DNA of 64,000 bases, from NCBI GenBank assembly GCA_964516305.1, contig CAZEZH010000003.1:10199-74198 (forward strand), read 5' to 3'. This document shows positions 41,039 to 50,333 of the stretch, piece by piece (within the stretch, counting starts at the first letter, position 1; each line of letters begins with the position of its first letter). The notes under the pieces were generated by a model, which worked only from the letters and a program-made list of their open reading frames with translations, did no database searches and was not told the DNA's origin. A program made the position numbers and the translations under genes. Source of the stretch: Lamprobacter sp964516305. GTDB lineage: Bacteria; Pseudomonadota; Gammaproteobacteria; Chromatiales; Chromatiaceae.

Positions 41039-42372
41039 GCGGTGTCAACACCCTGATCGACACCCTGATGCATCAGGTATTGGGGAAACGGGTTGATACC
41101 CCGCTGCCGCGCGATCTGAACCAGCCGGTTAAGCCGATGACGGCTGCGGAGGCCCCGTCGGCCGTTCGCAGTGACTCTCGACTCGATGCGCGTGCAAACT
41201 CCCCGGTTAGGGAGGCTGGAGGAACGCCGCAAGAGCAGCGCGCCGCGCAGGCTCGGCAGTCCACTGGCGATAGGTCAGCGCCGGCCTCCACGCAGACCAG
41301 CTTTACCTCGTCGGCGCGGTCGATTGCAGATCTGTTGCTGCGATTCCCGGCCTCGTCTTCAACGGTTCGAGTCGCGCAGCCCTTGTTCCCATCCAGCGCC
41401 AATCCAGCGCCCGCGCAGGTGGCCGACCAACTGCAGACCACTGTGCGCGATAGCGGGCTCTTCTACGAGTCTCATCTGTCGCGCTGGTTTCGCGGTGATT
41501 TGTCCCGCGAGCAACTGCAGCGCGAGCCGCAGATGTGGCGTCCGTTGACCTTCATCCAGACCGGATCAACCAGCCTACCGCCGGCGCCCCTGCGCTCCAG
41601 CCTACCGATGTTCGTGCTGGGTCTATCGAGTGGAGGGGATTTGATACCAGGCTTCGCACGGGGAGGCGCTCAGGCAGCAAGCTCACCAGGTGGCGGTGCG
41701 GGCGCGGGTGGGGGGTTCGGTCTCCCCGCCGCCGGAGCGAGTGTCGCGCCCGGTGTTGGTTCAGGCGCACCGCCAGCCGCACCACAGGCCACTGCGCAGC
41801 CTTCAGCTCCAGCAGGAGCTGCTGCTGCGATGGTTGGCGCAGAGGCTCGCGATAACACGGCTGCCATTCAGCAGCAGGCTGCCAATGCCGAGATGGCTAT
41901 GCAGTCGGTCCGTCTGCAACGCGGCGAAGTGATCCATGAGAGCTTGCAGGGGCTGGTTCGCCATCAGCTCGAGCTGTTGGCGGTGCCAGTGTTGCGTTGG
42001 GAGGGAGACGTCTGGTCCGGCGTCTTCATGGCGCTGATGATACAGCCGCCGGCAAGACGCGAGGAGCAAGCAGGGGGCGACGAAGGGCAGGGCCAAGAGG
42101 AGCCGGGCTCTGACGGCTGGCACTCGAGCATGCGCTTGCAGGTGACGGGTCTTGGAGAGGTTGGCGTGAAGCTTTGGCTGCGGGAGTCGCATCTTGACTT
42201 GGAGCTGGCGGCACGAGATCCGGATGTGCATACCGCGCTAGCTGACGGCGTTGAGCAATTGAAGTCGCGCCTGCAAGCCCTGGATCTGAGCGATGTTCGG
42301 ATTCGCCTGCACCAGGGTGATGGACCCGATCCCGAGCCTGAGATCGTTGCCGAGCCTGAAGGGTCCTCATGA
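41035..42372 (+). CDS. FliK-like flagellar hook-length/export protein
   Basis: A 445-residue protein from GTG 41035, overlapping the fliT stop by four bases. The first ~300 residues are Ala/Ser/Gly/Pro-rich and low-complexity, with a Gly-rich stretch (SSPGGGAGAGGGFGLPAAGA). The C-terminal ~150 residues look like a FliK C-terminal domain (HQLELLAVPVLRWEGDVWSG, LRLQV-type TGLGEVGVKLWLRESHLDLE, then LKSRLQALDLSDVRIRLHQG). FliK measures hook length and switches export by contact with FlhB. It is followed by an FlhB-C-like gene, a usual pairing. It may be a second FliK-type protein, as the main fliK is often elsewhere. Confidence 0.75.
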   Translation: MSGVNTLIDTLMHQVLGKRVDTPLPRDLNQPVKPMTAAEAPSAVRSDSRLDARANSPVREAGGTPQEQRAAQARQSTGDRSAPASTQTSFTSSARSIADLLLRFPASSSTVRVAQPLFPSSANPAPAQVADQLQTTVRDSGLFYESHLSRWFRGDLSREQLQREPQMWRPLTFIQTGSTSLPPAPLRSSLPMFVLGLSSGGDLIPGFARGGAQAASSPGGGAGAGGGFGLPAAGASVAPGVGSGAPPAAPQATAQPSAPAGAAAAMVGAEARDNTAAIQQQAANAEMAMQSVRLQRGEVIHESLQGLVRHQLELLAVPVLRWEGDVWSGVFMALMIQPPARREEQAGGDEGQGQEEPGSDGWHSSMRLQVTGLGEVGVKLWLRESHLDLELAARDPDVHTALADGVEQLKSRLQALDLSDVRIRLHQGDGPDPEPEIVAEPEGSS

Positions 42373-42647
42373 GCGAGCCGATATCCGATGAACGCCGCCG
42401 TGCCGTAGCGCTCGCCTATCGCGAGGGGGATGATGCACCGCGTGTCGTTGCTAAGGGGTATGGTGAGATCGCTGAGCGGATCATCGAGGAGGCCGGGCGC
42501 CAAGGCATCTATGTGCATGATGCCCCTGAATTGGTTGCGCTCCTGATGAATCTGAACCTTGATGATCAGATTCCGCCGAATCTCTACCAGGTCATCGCTG
42601 AACTGCTGGTTTGGGTCCGACAAATCGCCGACGGGCGGCGTGCCTAG
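42369..42647 (+). CDS. flhX: FlhX: free-standing FlhB C-terminal-domain homologue
   Basis: A 92-residue cytoplasmic protein that resembles the part of FlhB following its NPTH cleavage site: RRRAVALAYREGDDAPRVVA, IAERIIEEAGRQGIYVHDAP, then LVALLMNLNLDDQIPPNLYQ and VIAELLVWV. It lacks the membrane half and the NPTH motif. In other bacteria such FlhX/FhlB proteins can replace the cleaved FlhB fragment in export switching. Its start overlaps the FliK-like gene by four bases (ATGA). Confidence 0.87.
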   Translation: MSEPISDERRRAVALAYREGDDAPRVVAKGYGEIAERIIEEAGRQGIYVHDAPELVALLMNLNLDDQIPPNLYQVIAELLVWVRQIADGRRA

Positions 42648-42654
42648 TGCTGGC

Positions 42655-44019
42655 TCAAGCGGCGCGGCGACCTTTAGTTCTGCTTCGAAAGACTTCGGCC
42701 AGATCCTCTGGCCTGAGTGTTTGCATCCATTCAGCCGCTTCGTCATAGCGGCCGCTGGCGAAGCGCTGCTCGACCTCTGGTGCTAGCTTGAAGACCGCCA
42801 CCGCCTTTTTCAGGCGGTCTGCCTCGGCTTCAACCTGGTCGGCCGCTTTTGCGTCTTGCTGGACCAGATCCGCATTCCGTTGGGTGACCTGGTCCATGTG
42901 CGCAATGGCCCGGTTGATCTGCTCAATGCCCTGACTCTGATTCAACGAGCCCGATGTGATCCCGTCCATCAGGCTGTTGACCTGCTTAACCGCGCAGACA
43001 ATCGCATCGATCGACCGTCCGGCCCGATCCGCCTGCTCAAGACCGGCCTTGACATCTGTCGCAGAGGCCTCGACCAGCGCTCGGATCCTCTGCGCGGCAT
43101 CAGCGCTGCGCTTGGATAGCCCTCTGACCTCGCCGGCGATCACGCCGAACCCGTGGCCGTGCTCGCCCGCCTGAGCGGCTTCGACCGAGGCGAGCAGGGC
43201 GACGCGATTGGCCTGAGAGGCAACGGCGTCGACCAGTTCGATGGCTTCGGTCATGCGTTGCCCGCCTTTGCTCACCTCTTTCATGGTGGCAACGAGCTCA
43301 TCGACCGTCTGGCTGCTGCTGTTGGCGGTGCGCGCAGCGCTCTCGGTGACGTGGCGGGCTTGCCGCGCATTGTCGGCGTGCTGCTTCACTGTGCTCGAGA
43401 GTGCCGCAATCTGTGAGGCCGTCTTTTTCAGCTTGCTGACTTGCTGCTGGGTTCGCGCCGAGAAATCATTATTACCGCTGGCGATATGCTGGGCGCCACG
43501 ATGCACGGCCTCGCTGCTCAGGCGCACCAAGGCCACAGTTCGCGAGAGCCGCTGTTGCAGTGACCTGACCGCGGCACTGAGCTGGCCGAGCTCATTGCGG
43601 CCAAAGCGTTCAAGTGGCACCGAGAGATCGCCGTATGCCATGGCGTCGAAGCTGGCGACGACCCTCTGCAACGGCCGCAGCACGTTAGCGGTGACTCCCC
43701 AAATGACAAGCACGCCGGCCAGCAGCGCAAGCGCCAATGCGCCGATGATGACCAGCCGAATATCATCCGCGAGCGCGTTGAAGGCTTGCAGCTGCTGCGT
43801 ACCGGTCTCGCCCGCCTGCGTTGCTAGCAAACTGATGGTGTTCGTAGCTTGATTGAGCACAACAAACCCTAGCGCGCCGAGAACTAAGATCAGCACCAGG
43901 AAGGTGCCAATCACCAGCGCCCAACTCGTTCGCATCGTCATGTCTTGCAAGCCAGTGCTCAGCGCGTGTGTCAGGGGTGCTCCGCGACCGTCTGCGGTCA
44001 TGCTGGAGGTCCCCAGCAT
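42655..44019 (-). CDS. Divergent methyl-accepting chemotaxis-type protein with degenerate signalling tip
   Basis: A 454-residue protein from ATG 44019 with GAGG upstream, five bases after the cheW stop, so coupled. Two membrane helices (about residues 33-55 and 88-110) enclose only ~30 periplasmic residues, too few for a ligand-binding domain. A HAMP-like region follows, and then a coiled-coil signalling region. The hairpin tip that contacts CheA/CheW is altered: VASQANRVALLASVEAAQAG, against the usual [20 protein letters not shown]. The C-terminus (LRPEDLAEVFRSRTKGRRAA) has no CheR pentapeptide. It may be a modified receptor, an inhibitor or an intracellular-signal receptor. Confidence 0.85.
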   Translation of the reverse strand: MLGTSSMTADGRGAPLTHALSTGLQDMTMRTSWALVIGTFLVLILVLGALGFVVLNQATNTISLLATQAGETGTQQLQAFNALADDIRLVIIGALALALLAGVLVIWGVTANVLRPLQRVVASFDAMAYGDLSVPLERFGRNELGQLSAAVRSLQQRLSRTVALVRLSSEAVHRGAQHIASGNNDFSARTQQQVSKLKKTASQIAALSSTVKQHADNARQARHVTESAARTANSSSQTVDELVATMKEVSKGGQRMTEAIELVDAVASQANRVALLASVEAAQAGEHGHGFGVIAGEVRGLSKRSADAAQRIRALVEASATDVKAGLEQADRAGRSIDAIVCAVKQVNSLMDGITSGSLNQSQGIEQINRAIAHMDQVTQRNADLVQQDAKAADQVEAEADRLKKAVAVFKLAPEVEQRFASGRYDEAAEWMQTLRPEDLAEVFRSRTKGRRAA

Positions 44020-44023
44020 TGCC

Positions 44024-44524
44024 TCACTCGGCGATCTGTTCGACCTGTTCGACCAAGGCCATCTCCTTGCTCGTCAAGAGTCGGTCGATATCCACAAGCA
44101 CCAGCATGCGATTCTCCAAGCTGCCAAGGCCCTTGAGGAAGTCCGACGACATGCTCATCCCCAGCTCAGGGGCCGGCTTGATCTGATCCGGCGTGAGTGT
44201 CATGACGTCTGAGACGCCATCGACGACGATGCCGACGATCCGGTCGAAGACATTGACCACGATCACCACGGTCTGGCCCCCGTATTCCACCTTGTCTAGG
44301 TTGAACTTGATCCGCAGGTCGACGATCGGGACGATGACCCCGCGCAGATTGGTGACCCCCTTGATGAAGTCCGGGGCATTGGCGATGCGAGTGACATTCT
44401 CGTAACCGAGGATCTCCTGCACCTTAAGAATATCGATCGCATACTCTTCATCCCCGAGCGAGAACACCAGAAATTGCTGATTCTCGCCTTCGGCTAGGGC
44501 GGCATCGGTGCTTTGACGACTCAT
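44024..44524 (-). CDS. cheW: Chemotaxis coupling protein CheW
   Basis: A 166-residue adaptor that links chemoreceptors to CheA. The CheW domain is standard: FLVFSLGDEEYAIDILKVQE, RIANAPDFIKGVTNLRGVIV, PIVDLRIKFNL and VDGVSDVMTLTPDQIKPAPE, with a C-terminal helix (LTSKEMALVEQVEQIAE). It starts inside the end of cheA (four-base overlap) and is followed by a divergent receptor gene on the same strand. Confidence 0.97.
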   Translation of the reverse strand: MSRQSTDAALAEGENQQFLVFSLGDEEYAIDILKVQEILGYENVTRIANAPDFIKGVTNLRGVIVPIVDLRIKFNLDKVEYGGQTVVIVVNVFDRIVGIVVDGVSDVMTLTPDQIKPAPELGMSMSSDFLKGLGSLENRMLVLVDIDRLLTSKEMALVEQVEQIAE

Positions 44525-46635
44525 GAGAGGGCAACCTCCGTTGATGTAGGCAGGGGTGTAGCGGCGGGCTTGGCAGTGCGTGGCTGACGGGCCTCCTTTT
44601 TACCCTGACTGAGACCATGCAGTCCGGGTATGTCGAGGATCAGCGCCACGCTGCCATCGCCGAGGATGGTTGCTGCTGATACTCCGGGCACCTTGCGATA
44701 GTTTGTTTCTAAATTCTTCACCACCACCTGCTGCTGGCCAATGAGTTCGTCGACCAGCAGGGCATAGCGTCGTCCCTCGCCTTGGACGATGACAGCAATC
44801 GAGTGCATTGGGTCGGTTTGAGCGCCAGCGACGTCCAGTGCGTCATGCACCGCAATCACCGGCAGGTATTCGTCGCGCATGCGCAGAACCAAATCCTCAC
44901 CGGCCATCTCGTAGAGGTCAGACTTGGTCGGCTGCAACGACTGCAGGACCGTCGACAGCGGCAGGATGAAGACCTCTCCGCCAACCTTGATCGACATCCC
45001 GTCCAGGATCGCCAAGGTTAGCGGCAGCACAATGCGAATGGTCGTGCCTTGGCCGGCGGTCGACATGATTTGCACATTCCCGCCCAGTCCTTGGATGTTG
45101 CGTTTGACAACGTCCATCCCGACCCCGCGCCCAGACACGTCGGTCACCTCCTTGGCGGTCGAGAAGCCGGCGGCGAAGATCAACTGCCAGACCTCATCAT
45201 CGGACATGGTATCGGCGACGCTGAGGCCATTCTCGCGGGCCTTGGCGAGCAGTTTTTCGCGATTCAGTCCCGCGCCGTCGTCGCTGACCTCGATGATGAT
45301 GTTGCCTCCCTGATGTCTGGCAGAGAGGGTGAGCTTGCCCACGCGCGGTTTGCCCACGGCCTCGCGTTCATCGGGGGTCTCGATGCCATGGTCCAGGCTG
45401 TTCCGCACCAGATGCGTCAGCGGGTCGATGATGCGCTCAGTGAGGCTCTTGTCGAGTTCGGTCGACTCACCCTCGGTGGACAGCTCGATCTCCTTGCCAA
45501 GCTTGCTCGAAGTCTCGCGCACCACGCGCGGAAACCGACTGAAGACGAAGTCCATCGGGATCATCCGGATCGACATGACCGCTTCCTGCAGATCGCGCGC
45601 ATTGCGTTGTAGCAGACTCATGCCGTTGACGAGCGAGCCGTTGGAGACGCCATCAAGCTGACTCACGGTCTGATCGAGCATCGATTGGGTGATGATGAGC
45701 TCGCCAACCAGATTGATAATCTGGTCGACCTTCTCCACCGAGACTCGGATCGAGGAACTCTCGGCTCCGCCTTTGGCCTTGGGTGTCGGCTTGCCCGCAG
45801 GCTTTGGCGCGGCCACTGACTGCGCCGGTTGCGGCGCTGCTGGTGCGCTCGGCGGCGATGCCTCCGACTCGGCGCTGGGCTCAGGGGCGACCTCGGTTGG
45901 CTCGGATACCGCCGGTTCTGCTGTAGCGTCCGAGGCGGCACGCGTTTCGATCTGCTCTGGTTCGATGATGAAGCACATCACCGATTCGATGTCGGCCGCG
46001 CTCGTCGTCGTTTGCAGTTTGACCTCGTATCGGGTTGAATCGCCGGACTGCGCAAGGATCTTGCCGAATTGCTCGAGTTCCTCGACCAAGAGTGCGCGAT
46101 TCTCTTCACTCACCCCCAGCAGCGCAACGATCAAAGACTCTGCTCCCTCCTCGGCGGCGTTGGCCTCAGCTGCGTCCGGCGGCGGCTTATCAGAAGGTTG
46201 CGCGGCGGGCTCAGCGGCGGTGTTGGCGTCGCTATCGGCGCGGTCCTTGATCTCGTCCAGGGCAAGCTGTTGGAGGGTCTTGCAGATGCGCTCGAACGCT
46301 TCTTGGTCGGGTTCTTCGCCGTTGCGATAGGCCGTGAGCTGATCGTTCAGCATATCCTTGGTTTCCAGAAAGATGTCGACAATGTCCGGGCGCAGGTCGA
46401 GTTCACCGTGCCGGGCATGATCGAGCAGGTTCTCGAACAGGTGCGTGGTCTTTTGCAGGGCCTCAAACCCGAAGGTCCCGGCGCCGCCCTTGATCGAATG
46501 GGCGGTGCGGAAGATGGCGTTGAGCTGCTCGGGGTCAGGTTTCTCGAGGTCAAGCTCGAGAAGATAGCGCTCCATATCTGCGAGCAGCTCTTCGGCTTCC
46601 TCGAAAAAGGTATCGTAGAAATCGGTGATATCCAT
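44521..46635 (-). CDS. cheA: Chemotaxis histidine kinase CheA
   Basis: A 704-residue kinase that phosphorylates CheY and CheB. The Hpt domain is at the start, with phospho-His46 in IFRTAHSIKGGAGTFGFEAL. An Ala/Pro/Glu-rich CheY-binding P2/linker region follows (about residues 140-290). The dimerisation, ATP-binding and CheW-like domains then follow: VDQIINLVGELIITQSMLDQ, LTHLVRNSLDHGIETPDERE (N-box), VSDDGAGLNREKL, GVGMDVVKRNIQGLGGNVQI and the regulatory ending DLVLRMRDEYLPVIAVHDAL. It lies between flhC (103 bases upstream) and cheW. I saw no sigma-28 promoter in front of it. Confidence 0.97.
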   Translation of the reverse strand: MDITDFYDTFFEEAEELLADMERYLLELDLEKPDPEQLNAIFRTAHSIKGGAGTFGFEALQKTTHLFENLLDHARHGELDLRPDIVDIFLETKDMLNDQLTAYRNGEEPDQEAFERICKTLQQLALDEIKDRADSDANTAAEPAAQPSDKPPPDAAEANAAEEGAESLIVALLGVSEENRALLVEELEQFGKILAQSGDSTRYEVKLQTTTSAADIESVMCFIIEPEQIETRAASDATAEPAVSEPTEVAPEPSAESEASPPSAPAAPQPAQSVAAPKPAGKPTPKAKGGAESSSIRVSVEKVDQIINLVGELIITQSMLDQTVSQLDGVSNGSLVNGMSLLQRNARDLQEAVMSIRMIPMDFVFSRFPRVVRETSSKLGKEIELSTEGESTELDKSLTERIIDPLTHLVRNSLDHGIETPDEREAVGKPRVGKLTLSARHQGGNIIIEVSDDGAGLNREKLLAKARENGLSVADTMSDDEVWQLIFAAGFSTAKEVTDVSGRGVGMDVVKRNIQGLGGNVQIMSTAGQGTTIRIVLPLTLAILDGMSIKVGGEVFILPLSTVLQSLQPTKSDLYEMAGEDLVLRMRDEYLPVIAVHDALDVAGAQTDPMHSIAVIVQGEGRRYALLVDELIGQQQVVVKNLETNYRKVPGVSAATILGDGSVALILDIPGLHGLSQGKKEARQPRTAKPAATPLPTSTEVALS

Positions 46636-46738
46636 CCGCGTTTCCTGCTTCTGAACGATCGACTGGCGTCAGTTCTGGCTCCCAGATATGGCCGGTACGT
46701 CTTGAGCCACACTCCTAAGCGGCATGGGCCTAGCCGGC

Positions 46739-47284
46739 TTAGCTGGCCCTAAGTGCTGACAGGGCCGCCGCGCGACGCATCGTCTTACCAGCCCGGGAGG
46801 GTGGGTGGCAGATGCCGCAGAGGTAATCTTGATCGGGTGCATAGGCATGAACAACAAATTCACCGCCGCAACGGGTACAACCTTTCAACTGTAGCAGATC
46901 ATTCTCGAAGAATCGCATCAGCGTCCAGGCACGGGTGAGGCCGAGCACCGTCTCGTGGCCGCTGATCTGCACCTGCTCCTGATACAAACGGAAGGCGCGA
47001 ACGAAGGCGTCGATGCGGTCACAGCCGCAGTCCTCTCGCAAACGTTGGTGGATGTTGATGAAGAGTGAGGCGTGTATGTTGGGTAGCCAGGTGATGAACC
47101 AGTCGGTCGAAAACGGCAGCATGCCCTTCGGGGGCGACTTGCCGCGCAGTTCCTTGTACAGTTTCGTCAGGCATGTGCGGCTGAGATCAGTTTCGGTTTC
47201 AAGGACCTGCAACCGGGCACCGAGCCCGATCAGCTCAATCGCGAGCTGCACCTGGTGCATTTCGGTAACTGGGCTCTTTGGCAT
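46739..47284 (-). CDS. flhC: Flagellar master regulator subunit FlhC
   Basis: A 181-residue protein that forms FlhD4C2 with FlhD and turns on the early flagellar promoters with sigma-70. Family features: QVQLAIELIGLGARLQVLET at the start, LTKLYKELRGKSPPKGMLPF (helix-turn-helix-like), ANIHASLFINIHQ-type text, and ALTRAWTLMRFF-type text. The zinc cluster is CTRCGGEFVVHAYAPDQDYL, continued by CGICHPP, giving the four Cys of the family. FlhDC is best known from Enterobacterales and Betaproteobacteria. It lies three bases after flhD on the same strand and 103 bases before cheA. Confidence 0.95.
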   Translation of the reverse strand: MPKSPVTEMHQVQLAIELIGLGARLQVLETETDLSRTCLTKLYKELRGKSPPKGMLPFSTDWFITWLPNIHASLFINIHQRLREDCGCDRIDAFVRAFRLYQEQVQISGHETVLGLTRAWTLMRFFENDLLQLKGCTRCGGEFVVHAYAPDQDYLCGICHPPSRAGKTMRRAAALSALRAS

Positions 47285-47287
47285 GGC

Positions 47288-47617
47288 TCAATCCTCTGTC
47301 TCGTCGGGCTCGCTGCGCCGGCGAGAGGCCATTAGCAGCGACGAGTGAAAGCCGGTGAGGTCGTGCTCGCGTTGCTGCTGCGTCACGCAGCGCAACTGCT
47401 CGGCGTCATCATAGCCAAAGCGGCAAAGCAACTGATTGGTTCTTGATAGCTTGGCGAGCTGACGCGCACTCAGTGATAACAGAAGCTCGGCCACGCCGTC
47501 ATTGATTTTGAGGCGGAACATTGCACTTGCTCGATCACGCTGAAGCATGCGCTGGGCGAGTAAGAGGTAGGCCAGGTTGAGATCCTGGATCTCATTGATG
47601 AGGCTTTCCTCGCTCAT
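47288..47617 (-). CDS. flhD: Flagellar master regulator subunit FlhD
   Basis: A 109-residue helical protein, partner of FlhC. The family signature is clear: ESLINEIQDLNLAYLLLAQR, MLQRDRASAMFRLKINDGVA, LLLSLSARQLAKLSRTNQLL and CRFGYDDAEQLRCVTQQQRE. FlhD supplies the dimer surface and DNA contacts through the HTH-like region. The ATG at 47617 comes three bases after the stop of a chemoreceptor gene, so translation of FlhD may be coupled to that receptor. No separate promoter-sized gap exists directly before it. Confidence 0.94.
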   Translation of the reverse strand: MSEESLINEIQDLNLAYLLLAQRMLQRDRASAMFRLKINDGVAELLLSLSARQLAKLSRTNQLLCRFGYDDAEQLRCVTQQQREHDLTGFHSSLLMASRRRSEPDETED

Positions 47618-47620
47618 CGA

Positions 47621-49534
47621 TCAGTGCGCTGAGCTGTGCATGAAATCCGCCTTCGATGCCGCCTGTGCACCTGGGAGTGCAGCCTGCTCGGTCTTCTCGG
47701 ATGCGCCCAGCTCGAAGGCGTCGATGAGTGCGTTAAGATGCTCGGCGAGCGTTCGCATCTGGGCGGCTGAGGAAGAGGTTTGATTGACCATAGCGGCATT
47801 CTGCTGGGTGACGGTGTCCAGCTCCGTCACTGCGGTATTGACCTCTGCGACGGCGGTGCTCTGCTCCCTGGCGCTCGCACTGATCTCCTCGAGCACCTCA
47901 TGCACGTTGTTGATGCTGTTCATGATCGTGCCCATGCTTTCGCTCGTCTGTTCGACATTCTCCCTGCCGCGGCGAGAGGTCTTGACCGACTCCTCAGTGA
48001 CGTCGCGGATTTCGCTTGCTGCCTGTTGCGAGCGCTCGGCGAGCGTGCGCACTTCGTGTGCGACAACCGCGAATCCGCGGCCGTGCTCGCCGGCCCGAGC
48101 GGCCTCGACCGATGCGTTCAACGCCAAGATGTTCGTCTGGAAGGCAATGCCGTCGATCAGGGTCACGATGTCCGTGATTCGAGAGGATGCGTGGTCGATG
48201 TCATGCATGGTGGTTTGTAGCTGCTGCATACCCGATGAGCCTTGCTCGACGGCTGCGCTGGCCGACGCCGACAGCGAGCTTGCCTGGTTGGCGGACTCAG
48301 CACCATGTGCCACCGTTGATGCGATCTCCTCCATCGCCGCCGAGGTCTGTTGAAGATTGGCGGCAGCCTGGTCGCTACGGCTGGCAAGCTCCTGACTACT
48401 CTGCGCGATGGAGCCCGCGGTTTCGTAGACCCCGCGGGCGCTATTGCGCACGTCTTGAAGTGTCAGCTGCATCCGCGAGACGAAGGCATTGAACTGGCGC
48501 GCGAGTTCGCTGAGTTCGTCGCGGCCACTGGCATCGAGGCGTCGGGTCAAATCCCCCTCGCCCTCGGCGATATCCCCCATGGCCGCGGCGGTGCGCTTGA
48601 TCGGGCGGCTGATGGTCCGTGCAATCAGGAACGCGAGCAGCATCCCAATTCCCAAGGTGACAGCGCTGATAAACAGGGCCGCGTTGCGCGCGTTGGTCGC
48701 GCGGGCAACATAGGATGATCGATCCAGGGCGACCTCGAGTACCCCGACAGGCTTGCCTGAGAAGTCCCGTATCACTGCGCCCATCACCGCGAGTGGGGTC
48801 CCGCCGCGGCGGATGTCCTCGATCGGCTGCTCGCCGTTCATGGCTGCCGCAAGCGCCTGCTCGCTCAATAGGGGCTGGTCGCCAAGGGTCGAGGCAAAGG
48901 TGTTGTAGCCCGCTGCCTCGCGCAGCCGCAGGGCCGCGCCGGCGCCGTATTGCTCTTCAAAGCGTTCAAAGAAATCTTGCCCGAAGCTCATGCCAAATTC
49001 CAACGAGCCGACATGCTGCCCCTGCCATTCGACGGGCGTGAGGCTGCGGATTCCGAGCCCGAACACGCCGCGCTCGAGTCCGGAGATGGGTTGCTGCTTG
49101 CGGTTGGTCTCAATCACTGTCTGGCGGATCGCGCTGAGATCATCGCCGAACTTTTCCGGGCGATGAACGCGGAGAAACGAGGTTGCAGGGGGCCAGTGGA
49201 ACTGAAACTGGGCAATGCCATACTGCTCACGCAGTGTCTGGAAGCCCGGCACGAACAGCTCGGCGAGGCGCTCACGCTGACGCTCTGCGAAGGCTTGCTG
49301 GACCTCCGGGATCTCGGCGATCAAAGCGCTCATTGCGCTACCGCGGCGGCCTTCTGCCTCGAGGGCCGAAACCAGGTTGCCATGCAAGGTTCGCAGCTCT
49401 CGTTGCTCGGCTTCCTGAATCACGCCGTCAAGCCGGTCCAGCAGAAAGGGCACAATGATGGCAACCGCCAGCAGGAGCATGGCGACGAAGCCAGCGATGA
49501 TCCGGACCCCGATTGGAAAATTGTCAAGACGCAT
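47621..49534 (-). CDS. Methyl-accepting chemotaxis protein with dCache_3-like sensor
   Basis: A 637-residue receptor. TM1 is at about residues 11-31, the long periplasmic domain (~250 residues) has [20 protein letters not shown] and [20 protein letters not shown], the pattern of a double-Cache (dCache_3) sensor. TM2 near residues 288-308 is followed by HAMP ([20 protein letters not shown]) and the signalling domain with the canonical tip [20 protein letters not shown]. The C-terminus ([10 protein letters not shown]) has no CheR pentapeptide. It is three bases before flhD and 91 bases after motB on the same strand. No clear sigma-28 promoter was found in that 91-base gap. Confidence 0.94.
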   Translation of the reverse strand: [637 protein letters not shown]

Positions 49535-49625
49535 GGGGGATGCTCACTCTATAAAACGGTTTGATGGCTTTCGATCTCGCAGGCCATCTTAAACGTAAGC
49601 GAAACTTGTGCCACTTCCGTGTCGA

Positions 49626-50333
49626 TCACGGGCTTTGCTTCAATAACAACTCAACGCGACGATTGGCGGCACGCCCTGCTGCTGTGTCATTGTTTTCGAT
49701 CGGCTGGGTATCAGCGTAGCCGATTGCGCGGAGCCGGGCTTTCGTGATACCGGATTCAATCAGATGCCGCAAGACTGCAATGGCGCGTGAGGTTGACAGC
49801 TCCCAGTTGGAAGGGAAGCGTGCGTTTGATATCGGGATATTGTCGGTGTGGCCCTCAACAGAGACCTGCCCCTCGAATGACTCCAACGTTGGCACGAGAG
49901 ACTCAATGACCTCTTTGCCGGTTGCAGTGAGTTGCGCCTCGCCGCTGGCAAACAAGAGATTATTGTCGATGCGCAAGGTGATGCCTTCTTGGCCCTCGGC
50001 CATACTCACCCCTTCAACACCTGCAAGGCCACTAAAGCTCTGCTGGCCGGTCCTCTGTGCGGCCCGATCCCGGGGCAGCAAGCCAGCATTCTGCGGCTGC
50101 AACCCCTGGTTCCCTGGTAGCCGACCTGCGCTGGCTGCGGCTTCTTGATCCGATTGCGGACCTCCATCGTTGCGTTGTCGGGCGTTTTCGGAGCTGCCCG
50201 TCCCCAGCATTGATACCAGTAAGACGAACAGGGTGATGAGCAAGGTCAAGACGTCGAGATAACTCATCAGCCAGGCATCGCTATCGCCGCCAGTCTTGAT
50301 GTCTGGCATCGATTGCCTCTCGCCACGATTCAT
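49626..50333 (-). CDS. motB: Flagellar stator protein MotB-like
   Basis: A 235-residue OmpA-family stator subunit. The membrane helix after DAWLMSY carries the proton-binding Asp (YLDVLTLLITLFVLLVSML). A Gln/Gly-rich linker follows, then an OmpA-like peptidoglycan-binding domain: NNLLFASGEAQLTATGKEVI, VSVEGHTDNIPISNARFPSN WELSTSRA and RAANRRVELLLKQSP. Both ATG 50333 (GGAG nine bases upstream) and ATG 50309 (GAGAGG six bases upstream) are workable starts. It is coupled to motA, which ends five bases before. Confidence 0.92.
   Translation of the reverse strand: MNRGERQSMPDIKTGGDSDAWLMSYLDVLTLLITLFVLLVSMLGTGSSENARQRNDGGPQSDQEAAASAGRLPGNQGLQPQNAGLLPRDRAAQRTGQQSFSGLAGVEGVSMAEGQEGITLRIDNNLLFASGEAQLTATGKEVIESLVPTLESFEGQVSVEGHTDNIPISNARFPSNWELSTSRAIAVLRHLIESGITKARLRAIGYADTQPIENNDTAAGRAANRRVELLLKQSP

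Noticed and set aside
46069..46752. 227-codon forward open frame at the cheA start
   Set aside because: Antisense to the Hpt domain of cheA and to the cheA-flhC gap; no features of its own.
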